A stretch of DNA of 64,000 nt, taken from the NCBI RefSeq assembly GCF_003967515.1, contig NZ_BIFQ01000001.1:1860001-1924000 (forward strand), written 5' to 3'. Positions 10,042 through 19,386 of this stretch are shown in pieces. Under the pieces are notes generated by a model that saw only the letters and a program-made list of their open reading frames with translations, searched no databases and was not told where the DNA came from. A program made the position numbers and the translations under genes. Source of the stretch: Dictyobacter aurantiacus. Lineage in GTDB: Bacteria > Chloroflexota > Ktedonobacteria > Ktedonobacterales > Ktedonobacteraceae. Within the stretch, counting starts at the first letter, position 1. Every line of letters starts with the position of its first letter.

Positions 10042-12045
10042 CTAACGAGAAAGCCATTCGCGAATTGCCTCAAACAATCCACGTTTTTTGTTACTTTTCT
10101 GATCGCTGGTGCTATCAGGTGAGGCCGATGAAGCCTGCGATCCATAAGCGTTGCCTGCATAGGGAGAACCAGCATTTACACCAGTTTGACCACCCATTGA
10201 AGGATTAGCACCCATGCCTGGATTCCCTTGTCCCTGGCTGCTACCAGGGTAAGCATTGCCATACGTGCCCGATAGGCTATTGCCGGCGCTATAGTTCTGA
10301 GGGAATACGCCACTGGTGCCCGTTGGTGTGTTGGGGATCGATCCAGAAGCTGGCATGCCACTCAGGCTGTTCTGTGACATTCCCGGCTGACCCATAGCAC
10401 CGGGCTGATTCCATTGGCCCGACTGGCCTGACGGCGCATAACTGCCAGCCTGTCCGGGCTGACTGTACGGAGCTCCCTGCCCGGTTTGCGCTTGCCCCGT
10501 ATAAGGGGGCTGCACACCCGAAGGGTTCTGCCCATAAGCCTGCGGTTGAGATTGCCCTGGCTGCCCTCCCTGTTGCTGCACTGGATAATTGGGGGTCGCG
10601 GAGGCAACACCCAGCATCGAAGCAAACACATTGGCGGCCAGCTCACTGCTCTCGCTCGGATTGACCTCATTACGGGGACGGCTAGGGACGCGCATATTGT
10701 CCGGCCTTGGAGGCACTCCATAGCCTGACGGTCGTGATCCTGGTCCCTGTGGCTGACCGGCGGTTCCCGGCTGACCACCAGAGGAGCGCAACCATTCTGG
10801 CAGCGAGTTTGGATCAATAAAGGAAGCCGCCGATAGCTGCCCCCCCTGTTGAGGCATCGAATTGGCTGGAGGCGTCTGCATCGGGGCTTGCATACCAGAT
10901 GGCGTCTGTCCCCCGGCAATCGGCCATACAGAACCGGATTGACCCTGATTCCAGTCAGGTTGTGCAGGCGCTTGCGCCGGCCAGGCGGGCTGCTGCGGTG
11001 TAGGGACCACCGGATTATTGGCTCGCGGCTGCTGGCCTGAACCTTGAGCACCCTCGCGCAACCACGATGGTAACGAATCCACATCTAACAACGAAGATGC
11101 AGAGAAACCATTCTGACCGCCGCTAGCGGCTGGAGGAGTCTGATTGATCGCACTGGCGTTTGAGTTTGCGCCCGCGTTGGTTTCGCGTCCGGCTGGCTCA
11201 TTTTGCGGCTGCATCCAGGATGGCAGGGACTGCTGATCCACCAGATCACGGGCCGAAAATCCAGGTGTAACCGTCGGGGATGCAGGCGGTTCAGCCGGCC
11301 TCATCGGGGGCTGCGGAGTCTGATTTATCGCGCTTGCACCCGCGTTGGTTTCGCGTCCGACCGGTTCATTTTGTGGCTGCATCCAGGATGGCAGGGACTG
11401 CTGATCTACCAGGTCGCGGGCCGAAAATCCAGGGGCTACCGTCGAGGACGCAGGCGGTTCAGCCGGCCTCGCCGGAGGCTGCGGAGCGGCTGGCGCAGGA
11501 TTTGGCCGGGGAGCCGCAGATGACGACTGCAGCGTGCGCATCCAATCCGGTACGTTATCAGGTTGCACCAGACTGGAGGCTGCAAGACCGTTTGGAGAGG
11601 GCTGAGGAGACGTGCCAGATGACGCCCCCTCCTGCATCCAGGATGGTAATGATTTTTCATCAATTAATGATTGCGCTGTAATCCCCTGTGGCGGAACATT
11701 TCCGCCAGGCACGCCTTGATCAGGAAACTGATTGGGCTGAGCAGAAGCAGGCGAATTGGATGACATATTATCACGCGCATCCCCACGTTCTGAGCGCATC
11801 CAGCTTGGAAGGGCCCCATCATCAACCAGATCAGCCGGGGAAAAATTCGGGACATTATTCGCAGGGGGCGCTGCTGGCCGCTCACCGGCACGCAACGACT
11901 CCAGCCAGGCTGGTAACTCTGGCTGGTCCTGGAAGCCCATGCTCTGGGCGGGTCCATTATTAACCATGCCAGTGAGTGGGGCGCCACATGCCTGACAAAC
12001 TGTGCCGGCAGGGGTCATTTTTCCACAGCGGTTACACTTGATCAC
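10042..12045 (-). CDS. Zinc-ribbon protein with repeated SLPSWM-type motifs
   Basis: 667 residues, start GTG at 12045 with RBS GAGGAG. The N-terminus is a zinc ribbon (CNRCGKMTPAGTVCQACG). The first two thirds hold about eight copies of a short motif of the form [F/I]-[S/T]-A-x-x-L-[V/I]-D-x-x-x-[L/V]-P-x-W-[M/L], e.g. FSARDLVDQQSLPSWMQ twice, in a Pro/Gln/Ser-rich disordered background. The last third is low-complexity Gly/Gln/Ser/Pro ending in a basic RGLFEAIREWLSR. No transmembrane span is evident. Two of the repeats (about 11,190-11,420) are nearly identical at DNA level, a recent duplication. Lies just upstream of the MutL-like gene, same strand. Function unknown; the motif array suggests a scaffold binding one partner many times. 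Confidence 0.8.
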   Translation of the reverse strand: MIKCNRCGKMTPAGTVCQACGAPLTGMVNNGPAQSMGFQDQPELPAWLESLRAGERPAAPPANNVPNFSPADLVDDGALPSWMRSERGDARDNMSSNSPASAQPNQFPDQGVPGGNVPPQGITAQSLIDEKSLPSWMQEGASSGTSPQPSPNGLAASSLVQPDNVPDWMRTLQSSSAAPRPNPAPAAPQPPARPAEPPASSTVAPGFSARDLVDQQSLPSWMQPQNEPVGRETNAGASAINQTPQPPMRPAEPPASPTVTPGFSARDLVDQQSLPSWMQPQNEPAGRETNAGANSNASAINQTPPAASGGQNGFSASSLLDVDSLPSWLREGAQGSGQQPRANNPVVPTPQQPAWPAQAPAQPDWNQGQSGSVWPIAGGQTPSGMQAPMQTPPANSMPQQGGQLSAASFIDPNSLPEWLRSSGGQPGTAGQPQGPGSRPSGYGVPPRPDNMRVPSRPRNEVNPSESSELAANVFASMLGVASATPNYPVQQQGGQPGQSQPQAYGQNPSGVQPPYTGQAQTGQGAPYSQPGQAGSYAPSGQSGQWNQPGAMGQPGMSQNSLSGMPASGSIPNTPTGTSGVFPQNYSAGNSLSGTYGNAYPGSSQGQGNPGMGANPSMGGQTGVNAGSPYAGNAYGSQASSASPDSTSDQKSNKKRGLFEAIREWLSR

Positions 12046-12201
12046 TTTTACTCCTCGCTTTCGTCAGGCCTCATTCTTGGCAGTGTATCACTCTTTTTCC
12101 AGCTTGACAACGATCATGATTTACAGGATAAAACATGCTGATATGATACAATACGCAGGATATTGTTTATTCCAAAAGTACTACATAGGTGGAATATATT
12201 T

Positions 12202-12663
12202 ATGCGTGAGCAGACACATGATTGGGGAGGAGTTGTTTATACATCTCCTCCACGTATATGCCTTACTCTCCCGCTTCCCCCGAGCATCAATGAGCAATAC
12301 GCCACTGTCAACGGACATCGCGTCAGTACGCAGGTTGCCCGTGGCTTTAAGCGCACAGTACGAAGCGTACTGCGGCAGCTTGAAAGGCAGGGACAGATCT
12401 CGCAGGCCCTGGGCAAGCAATTTCAACAAAGCCACCTGGCTCTCCTGCTGGATTGCTACTTTACTACACCTTTACGGAGAGACCTTGATGGCGGACTCAA
12501 AATTACGCAAGATGCTATCTGTGAAGGATTGGGGATCAATGATAATCGCGTGGTAGATATTCATTTAATGAAACATATTGACCCGCTCCACCCTCACCTC
12601 TATGTCGAATTGGAGGCGATAGACGACTGGCAATTTGACAAAGAATATGTACTTCTGAGCTAA
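12202..12663 (+). CDS. RusA-family Holliday-junction resolvase-like nuclease
   Basis: 153 residues from ATG 12202 (RBS AGGTGGA eight bases upstream; the in-frame codon at 12163 is a TTG without RBS). Shows the RusA pattern: LPLPPSINEQY near the N-terminus and the acidic catalytic core RRDLDGGLKITQDAICEGLG followed by INDNRVVDIHLMKH. RusA enzymes are small dimeric, metal-dependent resolvases, common in phages and some bacterial genomes. It stands alone, without phage genes nearby, in divergent orientation to the zinc-ribbon gene. Confidence 0.82.
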   Translation: MREQTHDWGGVVYTSPPRICLTLPLPPSINEQYATVNGHRVSTQVARGFKRTVRSVLRQLERQGQISQALGKQFQQSHLALLLDCYFTTPLRRDLDGGLKITQDAICEGLGINDNRVVDIHLMKHIDPLHPHLYVELEAIDDWQFDKEYVLLS

Positions 12664-12773
12664 AGATTATAGACTACTATACTTGTATTTGCACCACGCC
12701 TTCTTTAAGATAAAACCAATAACACTCGACTTCTGTAACAAAACTGGACCCAAATTTCAATGAGGTACTATAT

Positions 12774-13682
12774 ATGCAGACGTTTTTCACTTCTATAATG
12801 CAAGCTATAGGCGTCAGCCCAGGATCTGGCAAGCCCACAAAGAAGGTGAGCAGACAACGCTTATTCTCTGGTCTGCTCTTAAGTAGCGGCATTGGCTGGT
12901 TGGCCTATCGCAGGCGCTCATTGAGCGGCAGTGGAGTAGCTGGCGCGATCGCGACTGGCACCACTATCTTTGGTCTGGGTGGCCTGGGCTGGGGGCTTTC
13001 CCTTATCTTCTTTTTCGCCTCTTCCAGTCTTTTTTCACATTTTCGAGCCACTGACAAAGAACGTACGGCCGCCGATAAGTTTAGTAAGGGATCGCGGAGG
13101 GACCTGGCCCAGGTCGGAGCCAATGGCGGCGTGGCTACGGTCATGGCCATGGGCTACGGTCTGAGCCAGCAACCAGTCCTACGCGCAAGCTTTGAAGCAG
13201 GCTTTATCGGCGCCATGGCCACAGCCAATGCCGATACCTGGGCAACAGAACTGGGCGTACTCAGCCAGCATCCTCCACGCTTAATCACGACCGGCCAAAC
13301 TACGGCACCCGGAACTTCGGGAGGGGTCAGTACGCTGGGAGCAGGCGCGGCCGCTGGCGGAGCTTTCAGTGAAGGACTGGTCTACCAGTTGCTGCAACGC
13401 CGTATTTCGCCACTGCTGCCCCTCATCGCCCTGCTGAGTGGATTCGCGGGCAGTCTTTTTGACAGTTTCCTGGGAGCAACAGTACAGGCCATCTACTATT
13501 GCCCCCACTGCCAGAAAGAGACCGAGCGCCGTATCCATAGCTGCGGCACACCAACCCACCATCTACGCGGATGGAGTTGGCTGGACAATGACCTGGTCAA
13601 TCTGCTGGCCACGCTGTTCGGCAGTTTGCTGGCCATCCTGCTTCGCTTACCCTTTTGTATAGGGAAAAACATCAATAAATAG
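12774..13682 (+). CDS. DUF92 family integral membrane protein (VTE6-like)
   Basis: 302 residues, ATG with GAGGT upstream. Multi-span membrane protein with the DUF92 signatures LSGSGVAGAIATGTTIFGLG, ANADTWATELGVLSQHPPRL and GTSGGVSTLGAGAAAGGA. In plants and cyanobacteria members of this family (VTE6) act as phytyl-phosphate kinases; in other bacteria the substrate is unknown, so only an isoprenoid-phosphate link can be suggested. A CxxC-type segment (YYCPHCQKETERRIHSCG) lies near the C-terminus. Confidence 0.85.
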   Translation: MQTFFTSIMQAIGVSPGSGKPTKKVSRQRLFSGLLLSSGIGWLAYRRRSLSGSGVAGAIATGTTIFGLGGLGWGLSLIFFFASSSLFSHFRATDKERTAADKFSKGSRRDLAQVGANGGVATVMAMGYGLSQQPVLRASFEAGFIGAMATANADTWATELGVLSQHPPRLITTGQTTAPGTSGGVSTLGAGAAAGGAFSEGLVYQLLQRRISPLLPLIALLSGFAGSLFDSFLGATVQAIYYCPHCQKETERRIHSCGTPTHHLRGWSWLDNDLVNLLATLFGSLLAILLRLPFCIGKNINK

Positions 13683-13790
13683 TTCCGGAATTCCATATCT
13701 CTCAGTGAAGCATCAGGCGTGCATGATCTGCACTGGGAACATGCCTGCGCATTCACATCTGCGGTGCGCAAAGCTCGTTTTTGTGATGGT

Positions 13791-13872
13791 GCAACCGGGG
13801 CGCACCTTCCCAAAGGTCTTTTTATGGGGGCGCAACCGGGGCGCACCTTCCCAAAGGTCTTTTTATGGGGGC
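13791..13872. repeat. Tandem repeat, two 41-bp units
   Basis: Two identical 41-base copies (13791-13831 and 13832-13872) beginning GCAACCGGGGCGCACCTTCC and ending CTTTTTATGGGGGC. They fill part of the 330-base gap between the DUF92 gene and the next gene; the rest of that gap shows only a possible promoter. The internal CCTTCCCAAAGG is a short palindrome followed by TCTTTTT, so each copy might act as a weak terminator. Confidence 0.7.
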
Positions 13873-14014
13873 GCCTGCGCTCCCCACGCCCCGAGGTTTA
13901 TATTTCTGGCACGCCAGAAATATCACACTTTCTAACCGGGCACTAACCGGACGTATGTAATCTGGATTAATAAAGAAGGTACTACACTGTAACAAAGTTA
14001 GTTAGGACACGATC

Positions 14015-14491
14015 ATGAATATAGGAAAATCACTGCTCTCACCGCGATGGAAGCCGGGTAAAGCGGCGTGGACGGGCCTCGTAGCAACGGCCGCCTACAG
14101 CATCGCCATGGAGGGCGATAAATTTCTCGTCGGCAACCGCTTTAGCGATGTGCGTTTTATCCAGGGGCTCATTGAAGGCGAGAAAAAAATCAAGGGCATC
14201 GCCGCCCTCTCGTGGATCATCCATTTTCTAAACGGGGCCGTCCTGGCAGAGATCTATGCCGCCGTGTTCAAGCGTTTCTTACCCGGACCAGACTGGCTGA
14301 AAGGCTCCATCTTCGGAGAGATCTTTATCGTGAGCGCATGGTGGCTCACCCCTCTGGCCGATAAATACCATCCACTCATTAAAAATGGCGAACTACCAAA
14401 ACTTGCCAATTGGACCTCTTTCTGGCAAAATATAGTACGCCATCTGGTGTTTGGACTTACGTTGGGATTATTATATAAAGAGGGAAAATAA
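14015..14491 (+). CDS. Conserved-looking membrane protein
   Basis: 158 residues, with hydrophobic stretches around residues 18-31, 62-82, 96-112 and 135-153, giving about four membrane passes. Start ATG preceded by TTAGGACACGATC, a moderate RBS. The gene is followed by a bidirectional terminator facing the DUF4870-like gene. No family recognised. Confidence 0.65.
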   Translation: MNIGKSLLSPRWKPGKAAWTGLVATAAYSIAMEGDKFLVGNRFSDVRFIQGLIEGEKKIKGIAALSWIIHFLNGAVLAEIYAAVFKRFLPGPDWLKGSIFGEIFIVSAWWLTPLADKYHPLIKNGELPKLANWTSFWQNIVRHLVFGLTLGLLYKEGK

Positions 14492-14498
14492 CAAAAAA

Positions 14499-14536
14499 AC
14501 AGGCTGGGAAGATTGCTATACCTTTTCTCAGCCTGT
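14499..14536. terminator. Bidirectional terminator
   Basis: ACAGGCTGGGAA pairs with TTCTCAGCCTGT across a short loop. A seven-A run precedes it, giving a T run for the minus-strand gene; it separates two convergent membrane-protein genes. Confidence 0.65.
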
Positions 14537-14551
14537 CCTGGCGCCTTTGCT

Positions 14552-14908
14552 TTAGAGGATTGAGCGTACCCATTTACTGATAAAGGGCAAACGATAATCG
14601 GGGCTGAGCCACGCCATTACCATCAACCAGATCCAGAGAATAAACCATGTCCAGACCAGAATGCGTAATAATAAGCCCAGCCCAAAAGAAGTCAGAATGC
14701 CCAGGAATGGGATCCACCCAAGCGTGGTATTTAGCATGCTGACGCCAAACATCAGTAACGAGAGTGCGCCAAATGTAATTAAAGATTGTTTCGCGTGCCA
14801 GCGTACAGTCTGGTTCTTCTCAACCAGGAGCAGCACAAATCCTGATACCCAGAATAATGAATATGCCAGCACACGCTCAATGCGCTCATTGACTCCAAGC
14901 GTCGTCAT
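14552..14908 (-). CDS. DUF4870-like small membrane protein
   Basis: 118 residues from ATG 14908 (GGAAG nine bases upstream). The pattern ERVLAYSLFWVSGFVLLLVE, then VRWHAKQSLITFGALSLL, then further spans ending in WLSPDYRLPFISKWVRSIL matches the DUF4870/YccF-like group of three- or four-span proteins, where the RxHAxQ motif links the first two helices. Role unknown. Confidence 0.75.
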   Translation of the reverse strand: MTTLGVNERIERVLAYSLFWVSGFVLLLVEKNQTVRWHAKQSLITFGALSLLMFGVSMLNTTLGWIPFLGILTSFGLGLLLRILVWTWFILWIWLMVMAWLSPDYRLPFISKWVRSIL

Positions 14909-14917
14909 TCTACGCAT

Positions 14918-15513
14918 TCTTCCAATGCCTCACTGTTCTGAAAAATAGGAACCAATAACCCAGAGCCCATGTCTTTCTGGTAATTATCTCTACAAACGCT
15001 ATATACGCACAAAGTCTGGAGGCGTTGCAACTTCACTCCCCAAAAAATGATGACCCCCAAAATGTCTATAAATCACAACCCTTTTGTACTAAAGGTAACA
15101 GACAAAGCGACCATTTTCTGGTATAAGATCTATAGAAAAATCCTATTGATGCAACCATTTAAGGATATTATGCGTTTCATCATATGGACAAAATTTAGAG
15201 CAGATAAGAATTGTATGAGAAAGCTTAAAAATATTGTCGTGCATCTGCGTTTATCCTGAGGTAGGAGAAAAGTAGCGGTCGAAAATCCCGCTACGCATGA
15301 AATATGTACATAACATGTACAATAAAGATTGTGCATAATATTTATGAATTCGGCTATACATTAAAGTGTAGTATAAAATTAGTTGCTCGGGCAACAAGAG
15401 AACAAGATCAGCAATGATTACTGTGACTGAAGTGTGATATCTGGAGTAGCTACCCGCTATAGCTGACAGTATGCACCTCCATCCACCCACATTTTCAGGG
15501 GCCGATGTGACAA
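14918..15513. other. Long AT-rich intergenic region
   Basis: Nearly 600 bases between divergent genes, markedly richer in A and T than the neighbours. I see no convincing open frame with an RBS, no tRNA and no strong hairpin. It presumably holds the promoters of both flanking genes. Confidence 0.5.
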
Positions 15514-17286
15514 ATGAAGGGCTTTATGCAAACAGAAATTATACAAACAACCAAAAAAACCGATCGCATGCGACATAGTGTTCGCTATCTTGCCGGGCTC
15601 GTCACTGCGCTGGTAGGACTATCGGATATGCTATCAGCGATTGTTCCCCGCTTTAGCTGGAGCTTTTTTCTGGGGGCCTGGCCAATTGTCAATCACCGTG
15701 TACCAGCCCAGACATTTACGGTCGTGGTGGGTTTCTTCCTGATCGTGCTCTCTTATGGCCTGGCACGCGGCAAAAAGCATGCGTGGAGCATTACACTTAT
15801 TCTTCTGTTACTCTCAGCGGTACTCCACGTTCAGCGTAGCGGCTCGGTGCTGGCTACACTGATCGCGCTGGCGCTGACTGCTGCGCTCTATTCACTCAAA
15901 GGCTATTTTCACGCCAAAAGTGATCCTCCATCGGCACGGCGGGGTTACGTAGCGCTATGCCTGGGTCTGGGTATCGTGGTCTTCTATGCCATTGGCGGCT
16001 TTATCGCCCTGTACGACGATTTCGCCCCCTGGATCGATCGCATCGGTATCCATGGCGTGATCATCCGCATGTTCTCCCATGGCAGCCTGCGCATCCCGCA
16101 TGCCACGGAAGCCTTCTTCTTCCAGCATGCGCTACCGGTACTTTGCATCAGCGCCATCCTGTATGGTATGGCCCAGATTTTCCGCCCGGTGGCAGCCGTT
16201 TTAATCCCGGATACGGCCACACGCGATAAGGTTAATGAAATCGTACGCATCTACGGCACAAACTCTATCAGCTACTTTGCCCTTGGCGAGGATAAATCCT
16301 ACTTCTTCTCCAACTCAGGGCGCTCGGTGATCAGCTATGTTCTGCAGGGCAGTACAGCTGTCGTCGCGGGCGACCCGATTGGCCCTGAAGATGAGATGCC
16401 CGAGGTCATCAAGCAGTTTGTCGCCTTCTGTAACGAGCAGGATTGGTCGATCGTCTTCTGGCAGATCCGCGACCAGGTTGCGGCCCTGTATCGCAGCGCT
16501 GGCTTCCGCCTGCTAAAAATCGGAGAAGACGCAGTCATCGATGCGCAAAAGTTTACGCTTAAGGGGGGCGCGATGGCCAATGTGCGCTCCAGTGCCAAGC
16601 GCGCGGAAAAAGATGGCCTGCGCGTCATCTTCTATCGCGGTAAGGTCAGCGATCAGGAGCAGCTTCATCAGATGGAGCAGATCTCGCAGCACTGGCTGGC
16701 CGAAAAAGGTGGCTCCGAAATGAGCTTCAGCCTGGGTCGCTTTGATGCGCAGGGCGATCCCCAGCAGATCTATGCACTGGCGGTTGATGAACAGAATAAA
16801 GTGCACGCCTTTGTGTCATTCATCCCCATTTATGGTCGCCAGGGCTGGGGACTGGACCTGATGCGCCGCGCTGAACAGTGCGCTCCGGGGACGATGGAAT
16901 TGCTGCTGGCACGCTCCATTGAGCATATGAAAAACCTGGGCGCGCAGATGATCAGCCTGGGCCTGGCCCCCTTGAGCAACGCCAATGAGGATGATGATAC
17001 CTTCCTGGGTAACAGCATCGACTTCCTGACCGATCGCTTCGGCAATCCCAGTAAGAATCAGTCGCTGTTTAACTTTAAGAAGAAGTTTCAGCCCACGTGG
17101 GAGAGCCGCTACCTAGTCTATTCAGATGCCCTGAACCTGCCCAAGATTGGCTGGGCTCTGTATAATGCCCACCAGACCGATGCCTCCTTGATGGGCACCC
17201 TCGTCCAGACCATCAACGAGTGGCAGCGCAAACACAACCTGAGCGAAAAAGCGCGCCTCAAAAGCGTTGAAGCAGTAAAAGCGTAA
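15514..17286 (+). CDS. MprF-like phosphatidylglycerol aminoacyltransferase (membrane protein with DUF2156 domain)
   Basis: 590 residues. The first half has about six transmembrane spans (e.g. VVVGFFLIVLSYGLARG, LGLGIVVFYAIGGFIALYDD); the second half is the cytosolic DUF2156/GNAT-like catalytic domain (GTNSISYFALGEDKSYFFSN, STAVVAGDPIGPEDE, FVSFIPIYGRQGWGLDLMRR), as in MprF lysyl-PG synthases, which transfer an amino acid from aminoacyl-tRNA to phosphatidylglycerol. The membrane half is shorter than in canonical MprF. The start may be 15514 or the ATG at 15526, which has the better RBS (AAGGGC). The stop codon lies inside a palindrome split by the IS copy downstream. Confidence 0.82.
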   Translation: MKGFMQTEIIQTTKKTDRMRHSVRYLAGLVTALVGLSDMLSAIVPRFSWSFFLGAWPIVNHRVPAQTFTVVVGFFLIVLSYGLARGKKHAWSITLILLLLSAVLHVQRSGSVLATLIALALTAALYSLKGYFHAKSDPPSARRGYVALCLGLGIVVFYAIGGFIALYDDFAPWIDRIGIHGVIIRMFSHGSLRIPHATEAFFFQHALPVLCISAILYGMAQIFRPVAAVLIPDTATRDKVNEIVRIYGTNSISYFALGEDKSYFFSNSGRSVISYVLQGSTAVVAGDPIGPEDEMPEVIKQFVAFCNEQDWSIVFWQIRDQVAALYRSAGFRLLKIGEDAVIDAQKFTLKGGAMANVRSSAKRAEKDGLRVIFYRGKVSDQEQLHQMEQISQHWLAEKGGSEMSFSLGRFDAQGDPQQIYALAVDEQNKVHAFVSFIPIYGRQGWGLDLMRRAEQCAPGTMELLLARSIEHMKNLGAQMISLGLAPLSNANEDDDTFLGNSIDFLTDRFGNPSKNQSLFNFKKKFQPTWESRYLVYSDALNLPKIGWALYNAHQTDASLMGTLVQTINEWQRKHNLSEKARLKSVEAVKA

Positions 17287-17333
17287 AGAATACAAACATG
17301 AGACATCCCAAATTTTAGGGATGAACTTGTGAA

Positions 17334-17378
17334 AGAAGCGAGCAGTTCTCCATTTTTGAAGGAGAACTGCTCGCTTCT
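17334..17378. terminator. Subterminal hairpin of the IS
   Basis: Perfect 18-bp stem AGAAGCGAGCAGTTCTCC (17334-17351) with 17361-17378 and a T-rich loop, placed between the left end and the transposase stop. It may stop transcription from crossing the element. The rest of the 17,380-17,654 gap shows nothing I can name. Confidence 0.55.
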
Positions 17379-17654
17379 CTTCTCTTGCAGAACAACGTGC
17401 TTTCCCCGTTTGGCTCGCTGAAAAGCACCACTGTGCCAAAAAACGGAAAAAGAGAAAGGAGCTGGTCAATCGACTTTCCACTCCCAAAGCATCCCAGCGG
17501 CTTCCACAGGGCCTAGGGGTATGCTCTTTTCGCACGCATTCGCATCCTCTGTTGGCAAGACGCGTTGTACCCGATGAACACCGGACACACGCCCACATGG
17601 TCAGCCGATGCCGACCAGAGCGTCTCTCGTCACGTGGGGAACCTCCACACCACC

Positions 17655-19070
17655 TCAGAGCATGATGATCTGGACGCGAGGCTGGGGCCGGGGCCGGCCA
17701 GCTACCTCCTCCCAGCGCGCAGGGATCCGTTGCCACAACCGACTCAAGGCCAGGCGCAGCCGTGCAAACGGCTGGTGTGCTTGCCGGGCATGACGGCCTG
17801 TGCGATGACAGTAGTGCCGCAACAGCCAGCGGCGTAAGAGTTCGTAAAACGGCGCCAGCAGGCTCAGCAGAAAGGCGTAGGCCAGCGCCGCCAACAGCAG
17901 CAGTTTTTCTCGCGGCTCCCACTCCCAGAGCCGCGGGCTTTGGAAGCCCAATTCGCTCTTGTTTTCTTTCCAGGTCAGTTCGATCTGCCAGCGACGCGCA
18001 TAGGCAAACATGATCCGCCAGGCATCTTCCGCGGTGGTGATGGACTCGGCGGTGAGCAGATACCAGGGCAAGCCACCTTTGCGCCGAGCTACGACCAACC
18101 ACAAGGGCTGCTCAGGATGGTCGGGGTGCGTCACCGGAAAGGCAAGAATGCTGCCCATGACCCACTGGTGACGACGGCAATCCCACACCCAGCGTTCTTG
18201 CCATCCTCGTTTGCCGCGGGTGATTTTCCAGGCTGCACGTCGCTGACCCTGGGCATCCACGAGCTGATAGTCTTTGTTCCAGCGCAGCACAAAGCGCAAC
18301 GAGAACGCCAGCAACAGACCCAGCCAGAAACTGCTGGCGAAGCCTTGATCAAAGACATGCATCACCTCGCGTCCCCAGAGCAGAACGCCTTGCAGCAACA
18401 GTTTGGCTTGCTCATCGCGTTTGAAGGAGGCGCGCGCCCCACGGCTGGTCCACCACCGCATGCTGGCTAGTTCAGGCGGGTCGTCTTGCTGCTCGCTACC
18501 GACCAGGACCACGGCCAGCCAATGGAGGCCCGGCACAAAAATGGGGCCACGCGGTGGGGTGTAGTAGCCCTTTTTGATATGGGTGAGTCGCGCCGCTTTA
18601 CTTGAGCGCACCGGGGCAAGATCATCGGAGGCGATACTTTCTGGTTTCTCCCAGGCGCTCTCATCCCACAGCGCCAGCACATCCCTTCCCATCTGTTTCC
18701 ACCTTGTGAGGCGCTGGCTGGCTCGATGCCACAGATACGAGCGGATCAGCTCAGCGGACCATTTGCGACAATGCAGCAGCCGAGACAGGCGCTTGGTGCC
18801 TGCCGGGGCTTTGTCAGGCGTTTCGAGATAGCCGCCCATTTCCGAGAGGAGCAAGCCATTGACGCGATCACGAAAGGTCAAGATCACTGCGACCGTGTGC
18901 AACATCGTGCGCACCAGTCGTTTGTCCATGCGGGTATCAGCTTCCATGAGCAACGGAGCTAGAAACCGAGCGAGAGCGGTGTACAATCCCTGAGCCATCT
19001 CGGCAGGGGGATATGGTGGAACTTGTGGCTCCTCAAGCCGTGTGAGATACTGGGATGACATGAACAACAC
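17655..19070 (-). CDS. IS4-family-like DDE transposase
   Basis: 471 residues, apparently intact. First catalytic Asp in DVLALWDESAWEKPES, second in EVMHVFDQGFASSFWL, and the Y-x2-R-x3-E-x6-K signature in YARRWQIELTWKENKSELGF, which is diagnostic of IS4-type DDE enzymes. It catalyses cut-and-paste transposition of the element between its inverted repeats. Start ATG 19070 lies after AGGAGGTG. Confidence 0.88.
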   Translation of the reverse strand: MLFMSSQYLTRLEEPQVPPYPPAEMAQGLYTALARFLAPLLMEADTRMDKRLVRTMLHTVAVILTFRDRVNGLLLSEMGGYLETPDKAPAGTKRLSRLLHCRKWSAELIRSYLWHRASQRLTRWKQMGRDVLALWDESAWEKPESIASDDLAPVRSSKAARLTHIKKGYYTPPRGPIFVPGLHWLAVVLVGSEQQDDPPELASMRWWTSRGARASFKRDEQAKLLLQGVLLWGREVMHVFDQGFASSFWLGLLLAFSLRFVLRWNKDYQLVDAQGQRRAAWKITRGKRGWQERWVWDCRRHQWVMGSILAFPVTHPDHPEQPLWLVVARRKGGLPWYLLTAESITTAEDAWRIMFAYARRWQIELTWKENKSELGFQSPRLWEWEPREKLLLLAALAYAFLLSLLAPFYELLRRWLLRHYCHRTGRHARQAHQPFARLRLALSRLWQRIPARWEEVAGRPRPQPRVQIIML

Positions 19071-19186
19071 CTCCTGGATTGACTGAATGATGGTTGGTTG
19101 CTTTCTTCAGTCTCGCTCAGGAGGTGTCTTTTTACAAGCCCGACCTTAAAATTCGGGATGTCTCATGTTTGTATTCTTTACGCCAT

Positions 19187-19234
19187 TTTGATGGTGTGGT
19201 GGCAAATGCTCACATCTGCCACCACACCATCAAA
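19187..19234. repeat. Perfect 18-bp inverted repeat beside the IS
   Basis: TTTGATGGTGTGGTGGCA (19187-19204) pairs exactly with 19217-19234. It lies just outside the IS and may be the displaced 3' hairpin of the MprF-like transcript; it has no T run, so a terminator role is uncertain. The remainder of 19,235-19,386 holds the RBS and probably the promoter of the next gene. Confidence 0.55.
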
Positions 19235-19386
19235 CAAGAGAATGGGGACGCCTGCGTTCCCCAAACCTCAAGAGATACTGAGCAAAAAGTCTATATGTTG
19301 TCACAGGTAGGGCAACTGCCGTATAATTACAGGGGTATAAGTCCTATTTCTACAAATCAAATTATCCTCAGGAGGCATATTTCATT

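Larger units (their letters stand above)
17301..19163 (-). mobile_element. IS4-like insertion sequence
   Basis: The ends AGACATCCC[A/G]AATTTTA form inverted repeats at 17301 and 19163. CATG flanks both ends (17297-17300 and 19164-19167), a likely 4-bp target duplication. Outside that, GCGTAAAGAATACAAA (17281-17296) and its exact reverse complement (19168-19183) continue the symmetry, so either the target was a perfect 36-bp palindrome or the terminal repeats are longer. Contains one DDE transposase gene on the minus strand and a subterminal hairpin. Confidence 0.82.

Noticed and set aside
15047..15259. 70-codon open frame in the AT-rich gap before the MprF-like gene
   Set aside because: No RBS, no hydrophobic or motif pattern, and expected by chance in AT-rich sequence.
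17122..18102. Open frame of 326 codons across the IS left end
   Set aside because: Overlaps transposase in another phase, low-complexity Arg/Ala/Ser composition, no start signal.
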